Source: Pseudomonadota bacterium
GTDB taxonomy: Bacteria > Pseudomonadota > Alphaproteobacteria > Reyranellales > Reyranellaceae
Direction of reading: 5' to 3'
DNA: 64,000 bases
Assembly (NCBI GenBank): GCA_023386865.1
Contig: JAEWIV010000115.1
Span: 1-64,000, forward strand
The notes under the pieces were generated by a model. The model worked only from the letters and a program-made list of their open reading frames with translations. It was not told the DNA's origin and made no database searches. This document shows, in pieces, positions 43,171 through 51,593 of this stretch. Made by a program: the position numbers and the translations under genes. Within the stretch, counting starts at the first letter, position 1. Every line of letters begins with the position of its first letter.

Positions 43171-44079
43171 TCAAATCTTGCCCTCGGCCTTCATGCGCCG
43201 ATAGGCCTCCTTTTTCTTCAGCCATTCCTCGCCGGCCTCACCCGGCAGGAACGGCTGCTCCTTGGTAAAGACCAGGTCCTTCCAACGCTCGCCCTTGCTC
43301 CAACGCAGTCCGGCCTCGACGGTCGTCTGCGGCGCCGCTGCCGTCTCAAGCACGTGGAACGCCAATTCCAGCACATCGCGCTGCTGCGCGGCGTTCCAGG
43401 GTTCGCCGCAGGGCGCACCGAGCGGGAAGTCGACGAACAGGAAGCGCGGGACGGCAGCCGATTCCACGATGTCGCGAGCCGTAGCGATCACTACTGTGCA
43501 GATGCCATTCGCTTCGAGATGCCTGGCGACCAGACTCACGGTCTGGTGACAGACGGGTCAAACCGGGACCAGCAAGGCCACGTCGACCCCCATGGCGCGG
43601 CACTGGCCCAGCACTTCCGGCGCATCGCGCTCCATGGTCTTGCGCTGGCTATAGGCGTTGTAGACGCCCAGGCATTGGCTGGCGACCTTGCCGATCCGGC
43701 CATTGGCCGCGGCCTCGTGCAGGCGGTCGAGCGGGAAATACGCGTTCGGATCGTCCAGTGTCGTCGCATATCGATCGTAGCTTCGCGTGCGGCTGTAGAG
43801 CTGCGTCGTGGGTGTATTCGACGGCAATGAATAGACATTGCCCAAGGCCCTGGACTCGGCATTGTCGTCAAACCGGGGATCGCCCTTGATGGCGATCTCG
43901 CTTGTCGAGATCAACGTGACCGTGCAATCAGCTAACGGTTTACGCAACGACGTGAACGGCGCGCTGGCATTGTTGGCCCAGACGTAGGGCTTCTCGTAGC
44001 CTTCCGCGAGATAGTAGGCGCGAGTCTTGTCGATGTAACGGACATAAGGGCGCGGCGCGGCATGCGGTAGTTCGGCCAC
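43171..44079 (-). CDS. GrdB-like (glycine/sarcosine/betaine reductase selenoprotein B family) protein with in-frame UGA, probable selenoprotein
   Basis: A 302-residue frame from GTG 44079 (GGGAGGA upstream) to 43171, interrupted only by TGA at 43558-43560 (codon 174). On both sides the sequence is a continuous member of the GrdB-related family: upstream KTRAYYLAEGYEKPYVWANN, NAYFPLDRLHEAA and GVDVALLVPV, downstream PVCHQTVSLVARHLEANG and VPRFLFVDFPLGAPCGEPW. Reading TGA as selenocysteine gives the redox motif U174-P-V-C177-H, with Sec where I recall Cys in many relatives. A perfect hairpin stands just downstream. The protein is a likely oxidoreductase; its substrate is unknown. The alternative is a Cys-to-stop mutation in a decaying neighbourhood; selenocysteine genes are not visible in this window. 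Confidence 0.72.
43529..43547 (-). promoter_or_regulatory. SECIS-like hairpin downstream of the in-frame UGA
   Basis: On the minus strand ACCAGAC and GTCTGGT form a perfect 7-bp stem closed by the pentaloop CGTGA. The stem begins ten bases after the UGA and the loop, which contains GU, begins 17 bases after it. Bacterial SECIS elements are short hairpins placed right after the UGA, with a G or GU in the apical loop about 16-37 nt downstream, so spacing and loop both fit. The hairpin lies inside the coding sequence, as expected in bacteria. Confidence 0.6.
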
Positions 44080-44589
44080 TTGCTCCTCCCTCGCACGAAA
44101 CCGTGATGTTCCACGCTGCACTGGATGCACCGCCGAGTCAATGAAGCCCAGCACGTGTTGAAGCAGCTGACAAATATCCTTGGCTGCGCCGTGAAGGCAT
44201 CTTCATCTGCTGCCACATCATGACCGAGTTCACGAATAACCGCGGCAAAGTGCGCGGCGCGTGCTGCGTAGTCGTCCTGTTGATCGTTCTCGCCACTCGT
44301 CCTTTCCTCGCCATCCGCCTCATCCTAGAAGTCATCGAAATCAAGGCTTCCGACACGCGCAGAGACTACAAGGCCCCGACCTTTGCTCACAAGGTCCTTC
44401 AGCCGCGGGAATTCTTCCAGCGCCATCAGCCCTCGGCGAAGCTCTGGTTTCAGCGCATGACCGTCATAGATGCGGGTCTGGCGTGTCGCGATCCAGCCGT
44501 CGCGCCAGAACGATTTGGTCGCGATGTCACCCACGATCCGATCTAAGCCCTCGGCACAACCTCCATTGCTCCAAAGCCCCTAGAATTCG
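44080..44589. other. Stretch without a confident gene upstream of the GrdB-like gene
   Basis: About 510 nt. It must hold the promoter of the GrdB-like gene, but no clear -35/-10 pair is seen. A minus-strand frame at 44325-44534 (69 codons, containing DIATKSFWRDGWIATRQTR and PRLKDLVSKGRGL) looks protein-like and may be the tail of a lost gene; I do not recognise its family. A plus-strand frame at 44220-44546 overlaps it and has no support. Confidence 0.4.
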
Positions 44590-44880
44590 CGCGCGATGGC
44601 ACTCTGCACATCCGGCCACGGGTCTATCCGAGCCGGAAGGCAAGGTGATCGGCGTCGACGTGGCGGAGGAGATACTGGTCAAGGCACGATCAACCGCCAC
44701 CGCACTGGCGAACTCGATTATCGAGTTCCGCGAGGGATTGGCCGAGCGGCTGCCCGTGTAGGATGCGTGGGTCGACATGGGCATCAGCAAGGGCGTGATC
44801 AACCTCTGGCCGACAAGCGAGAGGTCTTCTCCGAGATTCACCCGGTGCTGCGCCCGGCGGATGGCTGCGGTTCTCCGACA
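44590..44880 (+). pseudogene. Remnant of a SAM-dependent methyltransferase (ArsM-like)
   Basis: A fragment resembling arsenite/UbiE-type methyltransferases: GKVIGVDVAEEILVKAR (SAM-binding motif II region), then IIEFREGLAERLPV, an in-frame TAG, DAWVDMGISKGVINLWP, and after a frameshift REVFSEIHPVLRP. The N-terminal SAM motif and the C-terminus are missing. It covers roughly the middle third of the normal domain. Clearly non-functional. The region from 44880 to 45029 shows nothing further. Confidence 0.75.
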
Positions 44881-45029
44881 TCGGCAAACCGCAATCCGGT
44901 TCCGCCCGCTGCTCTCAACAATGTCAACCCTTGGACGGCTTGAATTGCTGGTCTGCCGTGTGGAGCTTGGCTAACCTCAAATCCGCTTGTGAAAGCGAAC
45001 GGAGTCTTGCGGTCATCATCGACATGATC

Positions 45030-46055
45030 TCAGTTCGTGGCCTTCTTCGCCAGCGACAGCACCAGCTCGAGCGCTTCCTTGCCGGGCAGGCCCTTCTTGT
45101 CGGTTTCAGCCACCCACTGGTCCCACACCGGCCTTCCTGCGGTGGTGATCAGCTTCTCGCGCATCTCGGGCGAGACCTTGATGACCTCGAGCTTGCGCTT
45201 CTCGAACAGCGGGAAGGCTTTCTTGTCCGCCTCTTCGTAGGCCTCGCGCTGCAGCCGGTAGGCGTCCGGCCTCGCTTCTTCCAATATCTTCTTGTACTCG
45301 TCGGGCAGCGCCTTCCACGCCGTCTGGCTGAGCACGAGCGAATTGTGGACGACGCCGAGCTGCATGCCGAGCGTGTACCACTTCGATACTTCGTGCAGCT
45401 TGTACGCCGTGAAACTGTAAGCGAAGGGGAATGACGCCGCCTGGAACATGCCGCGTTCGAGGGCGGTGTAGACCTCCGGCGCCGAGACGGACACCGGCAC
45501 CGCGCCCAGAAGCTTCATGGCTTCGCCCAGGCCGCCCAGGGCGCGCACCCGCATGCCCCTCCAGTCCTCCAGGTTGCGTGGCGGCTTGCCGGTTCCCATG
45601 AATTCGTACTGCGGCAGCAGGATGGTCATGAAATGCATGCCGTTCCAACGCGACAGCTCGTCGGCTACCGGCTTCCAGGTCTGGTAGCCGTCCTGCACCT
45701 TCTGCTGGGAGACGAGGTCCGGGATCGGCAGGAACGGCATGTCGAGCACGCCCTGAATCGGGGTCTTGGCGGGCGCGTAGGAGTAGGCGACGAATGCGCC
45801 CTGGAAGGCGTCGACCTTCAGCCCGTCGAGCATGTCCTTCGCCTCGCCGAGCTGCTCATTGTATTTCAGGTTGATGATGAAGTTGCCGTTGCTCTTCTCC
45901 TTGGCGACCTTCGCCAGGTGCTCGAAGGTCACGGTCACCGCCCGCGGCGGGCCGTAGAGCGCGAAGTTCCAGGTGACCTTGTCGGCGGCATCGGCCGGCG
46001 CGGCGGCCAGCATGCCAAGTCCGAGGACGACAGACAGCGATAGCGCTCGATACAT
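45030..46055 (-). CDS. TRAP transporter substrate-binding protein (DctP family)
   Basis: A 341-residue DctP-type periplasmic receptor with signal peptide ending PADAADK. Family blocks: FAYSFTAYKLHEVSKWYTLG and the carboxylate-binding arginine region DWRGMRVRALGG. ATG 46055 has AGGAGG seven bases upstream, preferred over a GTG two codons earlier that would be too close. It is the last gene of a QMP operon (48007 to 45030). Substrates are usually organic acids. Confidence 0.93.
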   Translation of the reverse strand: MYRALSLSVVLGLGMLAAAPADAADKVTWNFALYGPPRAVTVTFEHLAKVAKEKSNGNFIINLKYNEQLGEAKDMLDGLKVDAFQGAFVAYSYAPAKTPIQGVLDMPFLPIPDLVSQQKVQDGYQTWKPVADELSRWNGMHFMTILLPQYEFMGTGKPPRNLEDWRGMRVRALGGLGEAMKLLGAVPVSVSAPEVYTALERGMFQAASFPFAYSFTAYKLHEVSKWYTLGMQLGVVHNSLVLSQTAWKALPDEYKKILEEARPDAYRLQREAYEEADKKAFPLFEKRKLEVIKVSPEMREKLITTAGRPVWDQWVAETDKKGLPGKEALELVLSLAKKATN

Positions 46056-46070
46056 GACCACTCCTCCTGT

Positions 46071-47378
46071 TCAGTCTGTGCTTTCGACGATGAAGGTGAC
46101 GATCTCGGGGAACGCCGTCAGCACGCCGAGCGTGATGATGTCGGCGAAGATGAAGGGCCACACGCCCTTGAAGATGTCGCGCACGGAAATGTCGGGCCGC
46201 ACGCCGTTGACGACGAACACCACCAGTCCGACGGGCGGCGACAGCGAAGCGATACCTGAAAGCTTGACCAGCACGATGCCGAACCAGATCGGGTCGTAGC
46301 CCAGCGCCGAGATCACCGGGAAGACCACCGGCAGCGTCAGCAGGAACATGCCGATGCCTTCGAGGACCGTGCCGAGGACGAAGTACAGCAGATAGATCGC
46401 CAGCAGGATCGCGAGCGGCGGCAGGGCGAGGTCGGTCACCCAGCGGGAAACCTCCTCGGGCATGCCCGAGAAGCCCAGGAAGCGCACGAAGATCAGCACG
46501 CCCCAGATCACCGTGAAGATCATCACCGTGAGCTTCGCGGAATCGAGCAGGCACTGGCGCAACTCGCCGCGCTTGATACCGGCCTTCAGCGCGAAGGCGA
46601 ACACCGAGAAGGCGCCCAGCGCGCCGGCTTCGGTCGGGGTCGCCCAGCCGAAATACATGCTGAGGAAAATGATCAGGATGACCAGGAAGATGGGCGTGGT
46701 GCCGGGCAGCGACTGCGCGCGTTGTGGCCAGGTGTAGCCCCTGATGCGCGGCCCGAGCTCGGGCTGGCGCCAGCAGCGCCAGGTGATGATGACGGCGTAG
46801 ACGAACGCCGAGAAGATGCCCGGCACGAAGCCTGCCACCAGCAGCTTGCCAATCGACTGCTCGGTGATGATGCCGTAGACGACGAGCAGCGTGCTGGGCG
46901 GGATCAGCGAATCGAGCGTGGCGCCGGCCGCGCATACGCCTGCGGCCAGGCGCTTGTCGTATTTCGCTTGCAGCATCTCGGGGATCGCCACCTTGGCGAA
47001 CACGGCGGCGGCCGCGCTGCTTGCGCCCGAGACCGCCGAGAAGCCTGCGACCGCGAACACGGTGCCTGTGGCGAGGCCTCCGGGCAGCCAGCCGAACCAG
47101 CGGCGGGCCGCCTCGAAGGCGCTTTGGGTGATGCCGGCGTAGTAGGCCAGGTAGCCGATCAGGATGAACATCGGCAGGACCGATAGCGTGTAGTTGGCGC
47201 CGGCCGTATAGGGCGCGATGCCGGCGGTGCGGATCCCGGCATCCCAGCCGATCATCGAGACCAGGCCTGCCGTGCCGACCAGCGCGCCTGCGAAGGCGAA
47301 CCGCACGCCGGCGAAGCACAGCGCCAGCAAGGCAACGATTCCGATGCCACCGATCGCGAGCGGGCTGAGCTCGATCAT
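46071..47378 (-). CDS. TRAP transporter large permease (DctM)
   Basis: A 435-residue permease with about twelve membrane segments. Typical blocks: LSVLPMFILIGYLAYYAGI, GFSAVSGASSAAAAVFAKVAIPEM, GVCAAGATLDSLIPPSTLLVVYG, and FVLGTVLEGIGMFLLTLPVVFPV. The start ATG overlaps the DctQ stop (ATGA). A longer frame to 47540 lies in the DctQ gene and is rejected. Confidence 0.94.
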   Translation of the reverse strand: MIELSPLAIGGIGIVALLALCFAGVRFAFAGALVGTAGLVSMIGWDAGIRTAGIAPYTAGANYTLSVLPMFILIGYLAYYAGITQSAFEAARRWFGWLPGGLATGTVFAVAGFSAVSGASSAAAAVFAKVAIPEMLQAKYDKRLAAGVCAAGATLDSLIPPSTLLVVYGIITEQSIGKLLVAGFVPGIFSAFVYAVIITWRCWRQPELGPRIRGYTWPQRAQSLPGTTPIFLVILIIFLSMYFGWATPTEAGALGAFSVFAFALKAGIKRGELRQCLLDSAKLTVMIFTVIWGVLIFVRFLGFSGMPEEVSRWVTDLALPPLAILLAIYLLYFVLGTVLEGIGMFLLTLPVVFPVISALGYDPIWFGIVLVKLSGIASLSPPVGLVVFVVNGVRPDISVRDIFKGVWPFIFADIITLGVLTAFPEIVTFIVESTD

Positions 47379-48007
47379 CGGCCCTGCTCCCGGTTCAATT
47401 CCTCGCGACCGAGCGCCTCGGCGATCTCGTCCTGCACCTGCGTCTCCAGCGTGATCAATTTCGGCACCGCGACCGGCTGGGCATCCGGATGGGCGATCAT
47501 GCGGAGGTAACCGCAGATCTGCAGTGACAGACGCAGCCACAGCACACTCAGCGCCAGGGGCACCATCAGCTTGGCGGGCCAGGTCGGCAGGCGGATGTCC
47601 ATCGTCGAATCGCCGATCGACCAGGCCCGCAGGAAATTGGTGAAGCTGGCATAGATCAGGATGGTGATGATGGCGATCGCCAGGACGACGCCGAACAGCT
47701 CGATCTTCCAGCGGACCTCGGGCCGCCAGCCGATCGTCAGGTCCATGCCGATGTGGCTGCCAAGGCGCTGGGCATAGGCGATCCCCAGGAAAGCAAACAG
47801 CGACGAGGCCTGCTCGATCCAGTCGATGTAGCCGTAGATGGCGAAGTCGAAGACGGTGCGGCCGATGATCTGCGCCACGCCCACGAACATCAGGAAGAAC
47901 ACGGCGAGCGCCGCGATCAGGTTAAGACTGTCCTCGACATGCGACAGCCCCGCATCGGCGAGGCGCAGCCACTGTGGAGGCGATTCGGCACGTCCGTCGG
48001 CGGGCAT
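47375..48007 (-). CDS. TRAP transporter small permease (DctQ)
   Basis: A 210-residue protein with four hydrophobic segments at about 30-50, 65-80, 100-125 and 145-165 and the family sequence IDWIEQASSLFAFLGIAYAQRLGSHIGMDL. The N-terminus is cytosolic and the C-terminal tail is charged. First gene of the TRAP operon, divergent from the MarR gene with 222 nt between. Confidence 0.91.
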   Translation of the reverse strand: MPADGRAESPPQWLRLADAGLSHVEDSLNLIAALAVFFLMFVGVAQIIGRTVFDFAIYGYIDWIEQASSLFAFLGIAYAQRLGSHIGMDLTIGWRPEVRWKIELFGVVLAIAIITILIYASFTNFLRAWSIGDSTMDIRLPTWPAKLMVPLALSVLWLRLSLQICGYLRMIAHPDAQPVAVPKLITLETQVQDEIAEALGREELNREQGR

Positions 48008-48166
48008 TCAGTGCAAGCCCCGACCGGCGCCGCGGGCGCGCGATTCCATCTTTCGTTCCTTCCCGGCGCGGCGTGGGGTCTCAATCGGACCACCATCGTT
48101 ACCCGCCAAGTGGACACGTTATGCCAAGTCGCGGAAGGCCATCAACCCTATGGGCGTGCATTCCTC

Positions 48167-48194
48167 TTGCGGAGAAGCCTCCTGTACTTATAAT
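48167..48194 (+). promoter_or_regulatory. Sigma-70-type promoter for the MarR-EmrAB operon
   Basis: TTGCGG (48167-48172) and TATAAT (48189-48194) are separated by 16 nt in an AT-rich patch unusual for this window. Transcription would start near 48201, about 30 nt before the MarR start codon. The surrounding AT-rich sequence could hold the autoregulatory MarR site, but no clean palindrome is seen. Confidence 0.6.
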
Positions 48195-48229
48195 ATATCA
48201 TGCTTACTATTTATGGTGGATGCCGACAT

Positions 48230-48724
48230 ATGCATGACCCCGACCAAAGCGTTGGCTTTCTTGTGAACGACCTGGCGCGGCTGCTACGACGGAACTTCAA
48301 CCGCCGGGCACAGGAACTCGGGCTATCTCAAGCTCAATGGCAGGCGCTTGCCTATTTGTCCCGACAGGAGGGCGTGAATCAGGTCACTTTGGCCGAGAGT
48401 CTGGAGGTCCAGCCGATGACGCTAGTCCGCCTGATCGACCGGCTGCAGGAGGCCGGCTTAGTCGCACGCCGACCCGATCTCGACGACCGCCGGGCTTTCC
48501 GTCTCTATCTGACCGCTGCCGGCTTGCTGCGTCTCGAGGGCATGTGGGCTCTCGCGGCCGAGACCCGTGAAGAAGCTATGGCCGGAATGTGTGACGGCAC
48601 GAAGCAGGTGCTCATCGATGCCCTGCGCCACATGAAGCGCAACCTCATTGAGGCCGAAAGCGAAGACGACAGCATTGGCGGGAGACCGGAGAGAGCCTTC
48701 TCGAATGCAGCAGGACGCAACTGA
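48230..48724 (+). CDS. MarR-family transcriptional regulator
   Basis: A 164-residue MarR protein with the winged helix-turn-helix at about 35-100 (LSQAQWQALAYLSRQEG, MTLVRLIDRLQEAGLVARRPDLDDRR). ATG 48230 follows GGTGGA at a good distance; an ATG at 48200 falls at the expected transcription start and is unlikely. It overlaps the EmrA gene by 20 nt, so it probably represses its own efflux operon and responds to the exported compounds. Confidence 0.91.
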   Translation: MHDPDQSVGFLVNDLARLLRRNFNRRAQELGLSQAQWQALAYLSRQEGVNQVTLAESLEVQPMTLVRLIDRLQEAGLVARRPDLDDRRAFRLYLTAAGLLRLEGMWALAAETREEAMAGMCDGTKQVLIDALRHMKRNLIEAESEDDSIGGRPERAFSNAAGRN

Positions 48725-49907
48725 GCGGCCACGCCGTATCGGCGGTTTGGACAAAAAGGTTCCCTCAAGCCAGCAGGCCGAGCCGAACTGGCGGCCTCCT
48801 CGATTGGCCGCGCCGCGCCGCTGGCTGCGGCGCTTCCTGCTGCTCCTCGGCCCGCTGGTAGTGGCGATTGTCGGCGGCTACTTTTATGTGACGGGCGGCC
48901 GCTACGTTAGCACGGAGAATGCTTACGTGAAGGCAGATAAGGTGATGATCGCCGCGGAAGTCTCCGGCCTTATCGGTGAGGTCTCGGTGCGCGAGAATCA
49001 GCGTGTGGCCATGGGCGATGTGCTATTCCGTATCGACGACCGGCCCTATCATATAGCGTTGGCCGAGGCGGAGGCGCGGCTTGCCGGCCTGCGCGACGAG
49101 ATCGAAAGCCTGAAGGGCAGCTACCGGCAGAAGCAGGAGGAGCTGGCGCTTGCCCGGACCAACCTGGCTTTCGCCGAGACCGAGTTCGAGCGGCAGTCCA
49201 AGCTGGTCGTCAGCGCCGTCATTTCCCGCAGCAAGCACGATGCCGCCCGCCACGACTTCGACGTGGCCCGGCAGCGTATTCGGGTCACGGAGCAGGAGCT
49301 GGCGCAGATCCAGGCACAGCTTGCCGGGGACCCGGACATCCCGGCGGAGCGCCACCCGCGATTCCTGGCAGCAAAGGCGGCTGTCGATCGTGCCGCTCTC
49401 GACCTCAAACGAACCATCGTGCGCGCGCCCTTCGCGGGTATCGCGAGCAACACCCCGCAGGTCGGCCAGCAGGTCATCGGAAACGGCCCGATGAGCAGCC
49501 CGGTGATGAGCCTCGTCGCCTACACCGGCCTCTGGATCGAGGCGAACTTCAAGGAAACTGATCTGGCCCATGTCCGCCCCGGCCAGCCGGTGACGATTTA
49601 CGTGGACACTTATCCCGACCGCGAGTGGCAGGGGATTGTCGAAAGCCTCAGCCAGGCGACGGGCGCGGAATTTTCCGTCATCCCGCCCCAGAACGCCACC
49701 GGCAACTGGGTCAAGGTGGTGCAGCGCATCCCTGTGCGTATCGCCGTCGAGACGAGCGGCCGGGATCCGCGGTTGCGCTCCGGCATGAGCACGACAGTCG
49801 AAATCGACACCGGGCATCGCCGGCCGGTCCCTAGCTTCGTGCGGACCGCGCTCTCTTGGATCGGCGTCTCGCACAACGTCGCTGCCCAGGCGGAACCGAG
49901 CCGATGA
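48705..49907 (+). CDS. emrA: HlyD/EmrA-type membrane fusion protein
   Basis: A 400-residue periplasmic adaptor. One transmembrane helix (about 40-60, RFLLLLGPLVVAIVGGYF), the lipoyl half ENAYVKADKVMIAAEVSGLI, a coiled-coil hairpin at about 115-200, and the second lipoyl half TIVRAPFAGIASNTPQVGQQV. The closest functional class is EmrA/VceA. It overlaps MarR at its start and the MFS pump at its end (ATGA). Confidence 0.92.
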   Translation: MQQDATERPRRIGGLDKKVPSSQQAEPNWRPPRLAAPRRWLRRFLLLLGPLVVAIVGGYFYVTGGRYVSTENAYVKADKVMIAAEVSGLIGEVSVRENQRVAMGDVLFRIDDRPYHIALAEAEARLAGLRDEIESLKGSYRQKQEELALARTNLAFAETEFERQSKLVVSAVISRSKHDAARHDFDVARQRIRVTEQELAQIQAQLAGDPDIPAERHPRFLAAKAAVDRAALDLKRTIVRAPFAGIASNTPQVGQQVIGNGPMSSPVMSLVAYTGLWIEANFKETDLAHVRPGQPVTIYVDTYPDREWQGIVESLSQATGAEFSVIPPQNATGNWVKVVQRIPVRIAVETSGRDPRLRSGMSTTVEIDTGHRRPVPSFVRTALSWIGVSHNVAAQAEPSR

Positions 49908-51439
49908 AGGAGTCCAGAGCCGCGAGCAGGCCGTTCGAACGCGGCCTGATCACTGTCTCCATCATGCTGGCAACGATCATGCAGGCGCTGGACACCACCA
50001 TCGCAAACGTCGCGCTGCCGCACATGCAGGGCAGCATGTCGGCTACCCAAGACCAGATCTCGTGGGTCTTGACCTCCTACATCGTCGCGGCCGCGATCAT
50101 GACCCCACCTACCGGTGTGCTGGCCGCTCGCCTGGGACGCAAGCGGCTGTTTGCGGTCATGGTGACCGGCTTCACCATCGCCTCGATGCTATGCGGCGCG
50201 GCTTCGTCGCTCGTCGAGATCGTGCTCTATCGCCTGTTGCAGGGAGCCTTCGGCGCCGGGCTTGTACCACTCTCGCAGGCCGTCCTGCTCGACACCTACC
50301 CGCCCGAGAAGCACGGCTCAGCCATGGCCATGTGGGGCGTCGGAGTAATGGTGGGCCCCATCCTCGGACCCACTCTCGGCGGCTACCTTACGGAGACCTA
50401 CGACTGGCGTTGGGTTTTCTACATCAATCTGCCGTTCGGCATCTTAGCGCTCATCGGCATCCTCGCCTTTGTACCGGAAACACCCCGTGACCGGCGCCGC
50501 GGCTTTGACTTCTTCGGCTTCGCCCTCTTGAGCCTCTCCATCGGCGCGTTGCAGATGATGCTCGACCGCGGCGAGTCTCAGGACTGGTTCGCCTCGACCG
50601 AGATCGTGGTCGAGACGGTGCTCGCGGGTCTCTTCCTCTACATGTTTCTGGTGCACATGTTCACGGCGCGCGAGCCGTTCCTCGAGCCCGCCCTGTTCCG
50701 AGACCGCAACCTCGCAGTGGGACTCTTCCTCATTTTCATGGTCGGCGTGATCCTGCTCGCCACCCTCGCCTTGCTGCCACCCTTTCTGCAGAACCTGATG
50801 GGTTTTCCGGTGCTCACCACCGGCTACGTGCTCGCGCCGCGCGGGGTTGGCACCATGATTGCGATGATCATCGTGGGCCGCCTGATCGGCAAGCTGGACA
50901 CCCGCCTGCTGATCCTGCTCGGCATCGGCCTGACGGCGCTCTCCTTATGGGAGATGTCGGGCTTCACCACCGAGGTGCCGATTTCGACCATTGTCTGGAC
51001 CGGCGTCACCCAGGGGCTGGGACTTGGCTTCATCTTCGTGCCGCTCAGCACCGTGACCTTTTCGACCCTCGCTGCCCACTATCGAAACGAGGGCACGGCC
51101 ATGTACAGCCTGATGCGCAACATCGGCAGTAGCATCGGCATCTCGATCGTCGTCACGCTGCTCGCCCAGAACACCCAGATCAACCACGCCGCCATTGCGG
51201 ACGTCATGACTCCGTTCCGTACCATGCTGCAGTCGCCCTGGCTGCCGCAAGCGTGGAACTGGCACACGATGTCGGGCGTCACGGCCCTCAACGGCGAAGT
51301 AACACGCCAGGCGGCGACCATCGCCTATCTCAACGACTTCACTTTTATGATGTGGGTGACGCTGCTATCGGCGCCGCTGCTGTTACTGCTCCGGAAATCA
51401 CGAATGCCCGCGGTCGCGAAGCCTGCCGTGACGGAGTAA
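49904..51439 (+). CDS. emrB: EmrB/QacA-type DHA2 multidrug MFS transporter
   Basis: A 511-residue, 14-helix drug:H+ antiporter. Motif D1 in LDTTIANVALPHM, motif A in GVLAARLGRKRLF, motif C in GVMVGPILGPTLGGYL, all at expected places. With EmrA it would form a tripartite pump needing an outer-membrane channel, which is not encoded here. Start ATG 49904 overlaps the EmrA stop. Confidence 0.94.
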   Translation: MKESRAASRPFERGLITVSIMLATIMQALDTTIANVALPHMQGSMSATQDQISWVLTSYIVAAAIMTPPTGVLAARLGRKRLFAVMVTGFTIASMLCGAASSLVEIVLYRLLQGAFGAGLVPLSQAVLLDTYPPEKHGSAMAMWGVGVMVGPILGPTLGGYLTETYDWRWVFYINLPFGILALIGILAFVPETPRDRRRGFDFFGFALLSLSIGALQMMLDRGESQDWFASTEIVVETVLAGLFLYMFLVHMFTAREPFLEPALFRDRNLAVGLFLIFMVGVILLATLALLPPFLQNLMGFPVLTTGYVLAPRGVGTMIAMIIVGRLIGKLDTRLLILLGIGLTALSLWEMSGFTTEVPISTIVWTGVTQGLGLGFIFVPLSTVTFSTLAAHYRNEGTAMYSLMRNIGSSIGISIVVTLLAQNTQINHAAIADVMTPFRTMLQSPWLPQAWNWHTMSGVTALNGEVTRQAATIAYLNDFTFMMWVTLLSAPLLLLLRKSRMPAVAKPAVTE

Positions 51440-51570
51440 GACCGAAATAAGAGCGGAGGAGATTGGCAGCGACGACCGAGGTCGGCTTCTGGGGGCTGAC
51501 AGCGGTCGAGGTCAGGACCCGCAAGATAACTCAGCCTTCGACCATACAGGCCGCGGCCTTCTGACTCACT

Positions 51571-51585
51571 TTCCTGACTCAGGAA
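51571..51585. repeat. Perfect inverted repeat between emrB and the IS remnant
   Basis: TTCCTGACTCAGGAA is a 7-1-7 palindrome, 131 nt after emrB and 8 nt outside the transposase stop codon. It could be part of an IS terminal sequence or a weak terminator of emrB; there is no U-tract. The 154-nt gap to the transposase holds nothing else recognisable. Confidence 0.4.
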
Positions 51586-51593
51586 GACTAGCA

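Noticed and set aside
44220..44546. 108-codon plus-strand frame with a hydrophobic segment
   Set aside because: No ribosome site, no similarity, and it overlaps a more protein-like minus-strand frame in a region of decayed genes.
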